Positions 56,748 to 64,000 of a stretch of DNA of 64,000 bases are shown piece by piece (within the stretch, counting starts at the first letter, position 1; the number at the start of each line of letters is the position of its first letter). Below the pieces are notes generated by a model. That model was not told the origin of the DNA. It was given only the letters and a program-made list of their open reading frames with translations, and ran no database searches. This DNA is from Promethearchaeota archaeon. Lineage in GTDB: Archaea; Asgardarchaeota; Lokiarchaeia; Sigyniarchaeales; SOKP01. The stretch is taken from assembly GCA_016839765.1 (NCBI GenBank), contig JAEOTP010000034.1, positions 1 through 64,000 on the forward strand. Direction: 5' to 3'. The position numbers were made by a program, and so were the translations under genes.

Positions 56748-58031
56748 TTAAATAAAATGAAAGCTTTTTTCCTTTCGAGAAAAAATATCTTCTTTTTTGG
56801 TATCCTTCAGTCTTCTGATATCCATTACTTTTGAGGACGCAAAATATTCAAAATCAAAATCTACTTCATCACCACTTTCCCTACCAGGGATCGGCATTAA
56901 TCGCGCAGTTAAAGGTTTATCAAATTTAACTGAAATAGTAGAGAGATCTAGTAAAATATAAAATAATTCTTTTTGAGTAATATTTCCAGGTAAAGGAACA
57001 CAGTCAAGACCTGTTCCACAGATTGTTGCATATAAGAGAAGAGTATCTAAATCAAATTTATTTTCTGAGAGACTCTGAGAAATAGCAAAGTCTTCTAAAA
57101 CAGAGGGCATAAATCCAGAAAAGCCAATTACTTTCTCTTTTCTTGGAATTGCATTTTTAATTAATGCAACTCCAATTAATGAGCCATGAGCTCCAAAATA
57201 TTCATATCCTAGTTTTTCAAAAGCAGTACCTATACTTTTTTCAATGGTTGGATAAGGTGCTGGAGAAAAATCAATTCCATGAAATTCAATATTATATTTT
57301 TTTGGTATTTCCTCACAAATTACTGTTAGATCATTGTAAATTTCATTGAACTTTCTTCTAAGATTCATTTGAGCTTCTTCTAATGTTTTGGAATTCTCAA
57401 AAACAGAAACTACTTCATCTGCCATTTCAAGAGCAAGGCCAAATGAGGGCCTTTCAGCTATGTGATATGCCGCAGGGAAGAAAGGAGTATCTGGAGTAAC
57501 ATTAGAACTTACACAAAATTTTAAATTGTTAAAAGGATCAGGTTCAGAGAGACTTTTTATAATTTTAGCAGCAGATCTTAAAGCAGATAAATTTATTCCG
57601 TGATCTCTTGACGCAACTTGTAATGAAGTAAAAAATTTTTCCTTTCGTTTAATAAATTGAGGAACTTCATTTAAAAAGAGCTTTTCATACACTCCATATT
57701 TTTGTATTTGAATATCAGCGAGAACCGTACAAGCTGCAAAATAATCAATTTCATATTCTTTTATTAATCTCTCAATTATACTTAACTGATCATGAATTCG
57801 TGTTAATGTCTCATTTAAATTTTTTTCATATACTTGTTGTTCATAAGATAAAATTGGTTGGGAGCATAAGCGCTTAGTTTGAACTTCAATATTTACATCG
57901 TTAAATTTCTTCGTTAATTCACTATTTAGTGAGTAAAATGCTTCAAGTTTTCCTTCTAATATATTTTCTAAAACTTTATCTTCTGCTAAAAAAGGTATTT
58001 TTTGACCAATTGTAATTGCTCGAATCTTCAT
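56748..58031 (-). CDS. DUF711 (UPF0210) family protein
   Basis: This 427-residue protein of the DUF711 family carries IRAITIGQ near the N-terminus, SNVTPDTPFFPAAYH at about 179, GIDFSPAPYPTIEKSIGTAFEKLG at about 252, GFSGFMPSVLED and CGTGLDCVPLPG. Structures of the family resemble glycyl radical enzyme barrels, but no glycyl motif is present and no reaction is established. Length is standard. It stands alone upstream of a region without clear partners. Confidence 0.88.
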   Translation of the reverse strand: MKIRAITIGQKIPFLAEDKVLENILEGKLEAFYSLNSELTKKFNDVNIEVQTKRLCSQPILSYEQQVYEKNLNETLTRIHDQLSIIERLIKEYEIDYFAACTVLADIQIQKYGVYEKLFLNEVPQFIKRKEKFFTSLQVASRDHGINLSALRSAAKIIKSLSEPDPFNNLKFCVSSNVTPDTPFFPAAYHIAERPSFGLALEMADEVVSVFENSKTLEEAQMNLRRKFNEIYNDLTVICEEIPKKYNIEFHGIDFSPAPYPTIEKSIGTAFEKLGYEYFGAHGSLIGVALIKNAIPRKEKVIGFSGFMPSVLEDFAISQSLSENKFDLDTLLLYATICGTGLDCVPLPGNITQKELFYILLDLSTISVKFDKPLTARLMPIPGRESGDEVDFDFEYFASSKVMDIRRLKDTKKEDIFSRKEKSFHFI

Positions 58032-58196
58032 TTTGTATTAATTTAACAAAATATAATTATTTATTTTTAACTGATGTAATTATAAAGAACACTATTTAAT
58101 AAGATTTATAGGATTAATTATTAAATATTATAAAACTAATTGTAAAAGTTTTTTATTCAAAAGAATGATGTTATCCAGATTTTAAACTAAATAAAT

Positions 58197-60596
58197 TTAT
58201 AGCTCGTCCAATTTAGCTTTTTCTTTAATTAATTCCTCTTTCATCCTAGGTTTCGTAAATTCTCCAGGTTTTATTGGCCCTAATTCTTCTAATTCCTTTT
58301 TAAAATCTGTTATGACACGAGCAAATTTTTCACCCTCGCCAGCAGATATACTTGTGATTTTAACACGTTTTTCATGAATACCAGTTTGACCCAACATCTC
58401 TTTGATACTGCCATATCGAGTTTTTGTTTTAAGAAAACCAGTATCATAATGACAATCTTGCTCGTAACATCCAGCAATTAACACTCCATCAGCACCCAAA
58501 AAGAATCCTTCAAAAATTAAAGCAGGATCTAACATTGCAGTACACATGACATGAATTACACGTATATTTGAAGGGTATATTATTTTACTTGTTCCGGCGA
58601 GATCTGCCCCAATATAGGAACACCAATTACATAAAAAGGCTAATATTAAAGGATAATCACTTTTTTCTTTACTTAAAACCGTCCTTATCTGGGTAGATAT
58701 CTGGCTTTTCTTAAATCCTGGAATATAGAGAGCATCACTATGACACATTGCTGCACATGCACCACAACCTGAACAATTAGCTTGAGTAAGTTTTAATTCG
58801 TTTCCTTCTATTTTTATAGCATTGTAAACACAAATCTGTTCGCATAATCTGCATAAATCGCAATTTTCAACATTAAAATAGACTATATGAGGATCGAGTT
58901 CCACATTACCTTTAGAAATTAAGGCAATTGCTTTTGCAGCAGCGCTTTCTGCTTGTGCTATACTGTTTGGAATATCTTTTGGACCTTGAATTGCACCAGC
59001 TAAAAAGATTCCATTTACCGATGTTTCAGACGGTTTAATTTTTAAATGTTTCTCAAGTAAAAAGCCATATGAATCCTGTGAAATGTTTAAAATCTTACTT
59101 AATTTATCAGTTCCGTCTGCAGGTTCCATTCCTACTGCTAAAACAACTAAATCGGTTTCATTTTCGAATAGCTTTCCTTCAATTACATCTTCACCTCGTA
59201 TCAGCAACTTACCTTCTTCTGAGAGATCGCCTTTTAAGATAGCAGATATACTACTCTTTATAAATCTAATTCCAAATTCTTCACGAGCTCTATTGTAAAA
59301 TTCTTCACAGTTTTTTCCTACAGCTCTTATATCATTATAATAAATAGAGACTTTGATCTCTGGGTGTTCTTTTTTCAATAAAATTGCTTCCTTTATAGCT
59401 AGATTACAACAAACTTGGCTACAATAATCATGATGGATAACTTGATTTCGAGATCCAACACATAATACAAATGATACCTTACTTGGAAATTTTCCATTTG
59501 ATGGTCTAACAACTCTGCCTCGTGTGGGACCATCATTATTAAGTAAACGTTCCATTTGCATCGTCGTAATCACATCCGCATATTTATCATAATTAAGTTC
59601 TCCAAGTAGATTAGGGTTAAATGTTTTAAATCCTGTTGCTACGATAATGGATCCAACTTTAATTGTTAATTCCTCTTCTTTTTGGTCAAAATCAATAGCA
59701 TCTCTATCACATGCTTGAGCACATGCTTTACATCCGATACAATATTCTTCCATAATATTTGGATAGAGCGGAATTGCTTGTGGATATGAAATATCAATAG
59801 CTTTTCTTGGGAAAAATGTATCCTCTACATCGATTGGGCAAACATCCCTACAAATATTAAAACAACCTACACAATTTTCCTCAACAATGAATCGAGGCTT
59901 TTTGGTGATGGTCACATCAAAATTTCCTACATAACCTTCCACATTCTTTATTTCAGAATAAGTATAAAGCTCTATATTGGGATGATCATTTACCTCACTC
60001 ATTAAAGGTCCTAAAATACAAATACTACAATCTAAAGTTGGAAAAGTTTTATCAAAAAGAGCCATATGACCACCTATAGTTAAATCTCTCTCCACTAGAT
60101 ATACTTTATATCCGGCTTCTGCAATAACTAAGGCTGCTTTTATTCCTGCGATACCGCCTCCAATTATTAAAGTAGAAGGTGTAATCCTCGAATATTGAAC
60201 TTCTAATGGCTCTAAAAGCTTGACTTGCTCAATTGCCATGTGTATTTGATCAATTGCTTTTCTAGTTGCTTTTTCGGGCTCATTGCTATGTACCCACGAA
60301 TTTTGCTCTCGAATATTAGCAAACGAAATAAGAAATCGATTTATACCGGCCTTTTCAATTGTTTTTCTGAATAATAATCCATGCAATTTAAATGAACAAG
60401 CGGCAATTACAATACGATCAATCTTATTCTCCTTTATTTTTTCAATAATCTTGTTTAAGCCTACCTCAGAACATAAATATTGATCCCCAATCACATATAC
60501 ATCTGGAAATTTACTGAAATGGTCAATTAACTTGTTATTATCAATAACTCCACTAATATTTTTTCCACAATCACATATATATAATCCAATTTTCAA
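58197..60596 (-). CDS. hdrA: Heterodisulfide reductase subunit A fused to MvhD
   Basis: This 799-residue fusion takes part in flavin-based electron bifurcation, passing electrons between hydrogenase or formate, ferredoxin and a disulfide. The HdrA part has GLYICDCGKNISG at the N-terminus, the FAD motif LIIGGGIAGIKAAL at about 144, GGHMALFDKTFPTLDCSICILGP, and 4Fe-4S ligands in CVGCFNICRDVCPID and CIGCKACAQACD. Two more clusters follow near 575-620 (CDLCRLCEQIC, CSGCGACAAMC). The last 150 residues are MvhD: FLCNWCSYIGADLAG and GADGVLIAGCYEQDCHY. No hdrB, hdrC or hydrogenase subunit genes are adjacent. Confidence 0.93.
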   Translation of the reverse strand: MKIGLYICDCGKNISGVIDNNKLIDHFSKFPDVYVIGDQYLCSEVGLNKIIEKIKENKIDRIVIAACSFKLHGLLFRKTIEKAGINRFLISFANIREQNSWVHSNEPEKATRKAIDQIHMAIEQVKLLEPLEVQYSRITPSTLIIGGGIAGIKAALVIAEAGYKVYLVERDLTIGGHMALFDKTFPTLDCSICILGPLMSEVNDHPNIELYTYSEIKNVEGYVGNFDVTITKKPRFIVEENCVGCFNICRDVCPIDVEDTFFPRKAIDISYPQAIPLYPNIMEEYCIGCKACAQACDRDAIDFDQKEEELTIKVGSIIVATGFKTFNPNLLGELNYDKYADVITTMQMERLLNNDGPTRGRVVRPSNGKFPSKVSFVLCVGSRNQVIHHDYCSQVCCNLAIKEAILLKKEHPEIKVSIYYNDIRAVGKNCEEFYNRAREEFGIRFIKSSISAILKGDLSEEGKLLIRGEDVIEGKLFENETDLVVLAVGMEPADGTDKLSKILNISQDSYGFLLEKHLKIKPSETSVNGIFLAGAIQGPKDIPNSIAQAESAAAKAIALISKGNVELDPHIVYFNVENCDLCRLCEQICVYNAIKIEGNELKLTQANCSGCGACAAMCHSDALYIPGFKKSQISTQIRTVLSKEKSDYPLILAFLCNWCSYIGADLAGTSKIIYPSNIRVIHVMCTAMLDPALIFEGFFLGADGVLIAGCYEQDCHYDTGFLKTKTRYGSIKEMLGQTGIHEKRVKITSISAGEGEKFARVITDFKKELEELGPIKPGEFTKPRMKEELIKEKAKLDEL

Positions 60597-60741
60597 TTTA
60601 GAACCACTTAATACCGATGAATTTACGCAAGCTTATGAGTAATATAAAAATGAGTATCTATTAATTATTGCTAATTAGTAATGTAAGATAATTTTAACTT
60701 TTCCCAAATATAAAGAAATTTTAGAGACTGCTTATTATTTA

Positions 60742-61350
60742 TTAAGATAGTTTTTTAGCATTTTCAACCATTTCTTTAGGGAGAAAAGGATAAACCTTTA
60801 TTATATCAAAATTATGTTTTTTCAGTTCTAAGAAATATTCCTTTTCTATTTTATATTCTTTTCTTGCCCATTCTAAGATTTCGCTTCTCGTATAAAATCT
60901 CCCTTTTAATAACCGTAATCCTGGGCACTTTTTTGAATAGTTAGTCAAGTTCTTTTTGTTAGTAACCATCATTTTCCAAAATGGGAAACATCTGCATTGA
61001 AAAGGTCGCGCTTCATGAACGGTACATATATTATCGATTAAAAAATGACAATGCTCATCATCTCCCGTAAATTTAAATCCCAAAGTGTTAAATTTATACG
61101 TTTTCCCTCTTGTTTCTTCTGGACTTTTCCAAAACAAAGTATCTTTAATCACTTTTAGATACTGTTTTGCAAATGATCTCAGTCCATTTTCTCCCTTTAA
61201 ACGAAGATGATTTGCTAATCTTACTATATCCTCTTTATAAAGATAAACCTCGCCTTCTTTAAACCCTCTACAACAATCTCCGCACATTTGACAAGAGAAC
61301 TCAATACCATTTTCTAGAAACTTTGATAACTTTATCTCTGCGGATGTCAA
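60742..61350 (-). CDS. YkgJ-type cysteine cluster protein
   Basis: This 202-residue protein has the YkgJ-type pattern: FSCQMCGDCCRGF near residue 19 and CHFLIDNICTVHEARPFQCRCFPFWK at about 100, with another Cys in SKKCPGL. These eight or so cysteines are predicted to bind zinc or an Fe-S cluster. The rest is helical with no other domain. Function is unknown. It is encoded on the same strand as hdrA, about 145 bases upstream, with no proven link. Confidence 0.85.
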   Translation of the reverse strand: MTSAEIKLSKFLENGIEFSCQMCGDCCRGFKEGEVYLYKEDIVRLANHLRLKGENGLRSFAKQYLKVIKDTLFWKSPEETRGKTYKFNTLGFKFTGDDEHCHFLIDNICTVHEARPFQCRCFPFWKMMVTNKKNLTNYSKKCPGLRLLKGRFYTRSEILEWARKEYKIEKEYFLELKKHNFDIIKVYPFLPKEMVENAKKLS

Positions 61351-61463
61351 AGTAAACTTAATTCATATAAAAATTAATTCTAATTAATACATAAATATAG
61401 GAAAAATAAATTTAAAATTAAATATTAATTCATTGATTATTTACACAATAAGGAGTTAAGCTA

Positions 61464-63713
61464 TTGGTTAAAACACTTATTTTAAATAAAAAGAATAAAT
61501 TAATTCTTGAAGAAATAGAAAGCGAGTTAAATAAATTTGAAGATCTACTAGAAAGCAAGAATAGCCAGCAAAAAATACATTATAGTAAATGGTATAATTA
61601 TTTTGTTAAAATATATGGAAGCAAATATACAAATCTGCGTTTATATATATTATTTGCTTTACTTTATTTCTTAGGGTATCTATTTATCCTAAAATTTATC
61701 TTGAAATGCAATATTTTTTCTCATTTTAAAAGATTTACTATTGAAAAATTTGATAATTTAAAAGATAAGATTAAGAACGAATATAACGAAAAATTATTTC
61801 TTTTTGATGATTATTTCAGTCCTTTTTTTGAAATGCTTGAAGATATGAATCAAGATTCATATACAAAATTCATGAATATTATAGACAAAGAGATTTTTGG
61901 ATTGTCGATACCTAAGGATGACTTTTTTAATTTTTTTATACAAAACTTTTTCTCGAATCTAATTAGGCATAAATCGGGTGAGTTTTATACTCCAAAATTT
62001 CTAGCCAAAAAAATGGTTGATGAAAGCTATGAATTTGGAGAAAAAGTACTTGATCCTAGTTGTGGTTCAGCCAATTTTCTAGTTGAAATTCTTAAAATTA
62101 TAATTTCTTCCAATAAATCAGAAGAAGAGAAAATAGCAGCAATAAATAACCTTAACGGTTATGATATCAACCCAATTTCAATTTTTATAGCTAAGATTAA
62201 CTTTTTTTTGTTGTTGAAGGAAAAAGTTTCAAAGATTAAATTCAATCTTTTTATAACAGATGCATTATTCCCATCAGAAATTAGGCCAAAGGAAAGGTTT
62301 GATTTAGTAATTGGTAATCCTCCTTGGTATACATTAAGAGATATAGAATCAATTGAATTACAGCATCAAATAAAACAATTAGCAGAAAAATTAAAAATCA
62401 AACCACGACCAAAAAATGTTTTGAATATCGAAATCGCATCCCTTTTCTTTTATAAAGCAAAATGCGCGTATATGAAGGAGAATGGTAAGATTTTTTTTGT
62501 AATAACGAAAGGAATTATGAACGGGTCTCACGCATCTCGTTTCCGTAGTTTTGAAGGTTTTTTTAATATAAAAATTTGGCAATTTAAACCCAATATAGAA
62601 AAAATATTTAATATAGATTTTATATGTTTATATGCTAAGAAATCAGACTCTTATCACCTACATAAAACATTTGAAATTCCAGTATACTATTATAATATAG
62701 CAGAAAATCAAACAAATCCTAATTGTTTTGAAGATTGCGATTTAAATATGGAAAAGAAAGAAATTTTTATTCCTTATCACGTTGAAAAAAGAAATGCTAA
62801 AACCTATATTCATAAATTAGTGTCAAAAGAAGAATATCAAAACCTGTTATTTTTCAAACAAAGTGAATATAAAAAACTATTTCATAAAGGGGCAGATTTA
62901 AATCCTAGAAATTTAATCTTTATCAATTACGAAAGGTTTAATAACTCTTTAGTTAAAATTAATCCTGACGAGAGAATCTTTAAAAGAGCAAAAACACCTT
63001 GGAGTAAAATAGAGTTTAACAATGAAATTATTGAAAAACAATATATTTTTAAAGTTATTAAAAGTACTGAACTTGTTAAATTCTTTGTCTATAATTTTTA
63101 TGATGTTTTTCTACCACTTTCAAAGGAAGATTTAAACTTTAATTATTCCAGATTACCAAAATACGCTAAAAATTTTTATGATAAAATTAATCGTATTTAC
63201 TTAAGACATAAAAAAGAGACTACTAAAAATAAATCATTAATGGATAATTTAAATCGTTGGTCAAAACTCATTAATCCGCGCCAAAGTGCTAAAATAAAAG
63301 TTGTATATAATAATTCTGGTTCAATTCTAAATTCTGCGGTGATTCTAGGAGATTATTTAATAACAGGAGATTTAAGTTTTTATAATGCAAAAAGTTTAGA
63401 AGAAGCCTATTATCTATCAGCGATTTTAAATTCACCTCTAATAAATAAACAAATTCGGATTAAAAAGAGTTCAAGGCATATATTCAAAATTCCATTTGAA
63501 AATCCAGTTAAAATATTTAATCCAGAAGATGAAAATCATAAATTATTAGCAGATTTAGGTAAGAAAGGGCAAACTATTTCAAAATCAATCTATGAGACTC
63601 TGATTAAAAGGGAGAAACGGATTCCTTCTAAATTAAAGATTCAAAAAAGTATTGATAAAGAATTGAGACCTTTATTAAATCAAATTGATAAATTAGTAAT
63701 AAAAGAATTTTAA
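61464..63713 (+). CDS. Adenine-N6 DNA methyltransferase (Eco57I/TaqI-like)
   Basis: The N-terminal 170 of 749 residues are helical with a hydrophobic stretch and no visible PD-(D/E)xK nuclease site. HKSGEFYTPKFLAKKMV at about 173 and VLDPSCGSANFLVEIL (SAM motif I) follow. The catalytic motif is DLVIGNPPWYTL (NPPW) at about 278, typical for adenine-N6 modification. The C-terminal part (about 440-740) should be the target recognition domain (YLSAILNSPLINKQIRI near the end). The start is TTG at 61464, ten bases after an AGGAG ribosome-binding site. A restriction partner is not adjacent, so a solitary methylase or a nuclease-free type IIG remnant is likely. Confidence 0.85.
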   Translation: MVKTLILNKKNKLILEEIESELNKFEDLLESKNSQQKIHYSKWYNYFVKIYGSKYTNLRLYILFALLYFLGYLFILKFILKCNIFSHFKRFTIEKFDNLKDKIKNEYNEKLFLFDDYFSPFFEMLEDMNQDSYTKFMNIIDKEIFGLSIPKDDFFNFFIQNFFSNLIRHKSGEFYTPKFLAKKMVDESYEFGEKVLDPSCGSANFLVEILKIIISSNKSEEEKIAAINNLNGYDINPISIFIAKINFFLLLKEKVSKIKFNLFITDALFPSEIRPKERFDLVIGNPPWYTLRDIESIELQHQIKQLAEKLKIKPRPKNVLNIEIASLFFYKAKCAYMKENGKIFFVITKGIMNGSHASRFRSFEGFFNIKIWQFKPNIEKIFNIDFICLYAKKSDSYHLHKTFEIPVYYYNIAENQTNPNCFEDCDLNMEKKEIFIPYHVEKRNAKTYIHKLVSKEEYQNLLFFKQSEYKKLFHKGADLNPRNLIFINYERFNNSLVKINPDERIFKRAKTPWSKIEFNNEIIEKQYIFKVIKSTELVKFFVYNFYDVFLPLSKEDLNFNYSRLPKYAKNFYDKINRIYLRHKKETTKNKSLMDNLNRWSKLINPRQSAKIKVVYNNSGSILNSAVILGDYLITGDLSFYNAKSLEEAYYLSAILNSPLINKQIRIKKSSRHIFKIPFENPVKIFNPEDENHKLLADLGKKGQTISKSIYETLIKREKRIPSKLKIQKSIDKELRPLLNQIDKLVIKEF

Positions 63714-63797
63714 TATCAAAATAATAGGGAAATATTATATTAAAATATAAAATTGTTAATTTTCTTGTGTTATATTAAGAAAACTTAATTTACATAT

Positions 63798-63808
63798 GAT
63801 TTATAATA
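63798..63808 (+). promoter_or_regulatory. Probable TATA box of the small GTPase gene
   Basis: ATTTATAATAAA is centred about 22 bases before the ATG at 63824, so the transcript would be essentially leaderless. A small dyad (TTAAG AAAA CTTAA) lies just upstream. This is a motif match only. Confidence 0.35.
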
Positions 63809-63823
63809 AAGTAAATTCCCATA

Positions 63824-64000
63824 ATGATAATTAGAAACTTTGTTTTTAAGCTCCTTGTAGCTGGAAATGGCGGCGTGGGTAAAACAACCTTGCTAAGGAG
63901 ATATGTAGATGGCATCTTCGACGAATCTACAATTACAACTATCGGAGTTGATTTCTTCTTAAAAGAAATGTCATTGGAAGAAGGAAATTGCTCCTTACAA
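63824..64000 (+). CDS. Ras-superfamily small GTPase (N-terminal part)
   Basis: The 59 codons inside the window read MIIRNFVFKLLVAGNGGVG, then KTTLLRRYVDGIFDEST and ITTIGVDFFLKEMSLEEGN. The P-loop GNGGVGKTT and the switch I TIGVDFF (Thr and Gly of the effector loop) match Rab/Arf-type GTPases, which are abundant in Asgard archaea. The gene runs off the right edge, so switch II, NKxD and any C-terminal lipidation motif cannot be judged. No domain precedes the GTPase. Confidence 0.9.
   Translation, partial: MIIRNFVFKLLVAGNGGVGKTTLLRRYVDGIFDESTITTIGVDFFLKEMSLEEGNCSLQ

Overview
This window is AT-rich DNA that most likely comes from an Asgard archaeon of the Lokiarchaeia (Promethearchaeia) type. 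The evidence is the mixture of genes. Archaeal ones include an Orc1/Cdc6 replication initiator, an RNase P RNA, a CDP-alcohol phosphatidyltransferase, HdrA-MvhD, TldD/TldE, a DhnA-type aldolase and DUF2284/DUF3303/DUF6485 proteins. Genes recalling eukaryotes include a Ras-superfamily GTPase at the right edge, a gelsolin-fold protein, RING/PHD-like zinc proteins, 5-alpha-steroid-reductase-like membrane proteins and a LURP-one-like protein. No rRNA, tRNA, CRISPR array or insertion sequence was recognised. Several genes appear to use GTG or TTG starts.

Layout. 1-4010 (-): the N-terminal 1,336 codons of a giant membrane-anchored surface protein made of Ig-like and FN3-like repeats. 4460-6420 (+): DUF6485 protein, HD-domain protein and the RNase P RNA gene. 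6445-9549 (-): an acetyltransferase and a proton-pumping pyrophosphatase. 9719-16696 (-): a compact five-gene cluster of glycyl radical enzyme, its activase, a PNPOx-like flavoprotein, a sulfatase and a nitronate-monooxygenase-like flavoprotein. 16963-18971 (-): a START-like protein and small membrane proteins. 19205-23960 (+): a thioredoxin-reductase pair (one lacking its redox cysteines), a relic of a third copy, a XerA-type recombinase preceded by a dif-like dyad, and Orc1/Cdc6. 24080-28292: a sugar-epimerase-like SDR facing two steroid-reductase-like enzymes, a zinc ribbon and a receiver-domain protein.

28614-38935: a DUF362 ferredoxin protein, TldE/TldD, a GIFT-like protein, purA, DUF2284, and a PhoU-like/Pit phosphate transport pair. 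The purA gene is interrupted in its P-loop by a 30-nt segment carrying a stop codon. 39254-45733: DUF3303, tyrosine phenol-lyase, a multi-pass membrane protein with a C8 zinc domain, HypB, a truncated flavin-binding protein and a DMT transporter. 45841-50782: two paralogous vWA-like plus C4HC3-zinc proteins, divergent from a 641-residue coiled-coil protein with a TrmB-like N-terminus. This is the best candidate for an undescribed cellular system. 50827-61350: lipid synthesis, a LURP-one-like protein, a gelsolin-like protein, a HEAT protein with a repeated acidic tail, aldolase, DUF711, HdrA-MvhD and a YkgJ-type cysteine cluster protein. 61464-64000: an adenine-N6 DNA methyltransferase and the start of a small GTPase.

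How the genes work together. HdrA-MvhD, HypB, the DUF362 ferredoxin protein and the glycyl radical pair indicate a strictly anaerobic, ferredoxin- and hydrogen-linked metabolism. Tyrosine phenol-lyase, class I aldolase and PurA point to amino-acid use, sugar-phosphate flow and purine synthesis. The pyrophosphatase couples pyrophosphate from biosynthesis to ion pumping. The Pit/PhoU-like pair imports phosphate. All function calls rest on motifs read by eye; no database search was run.
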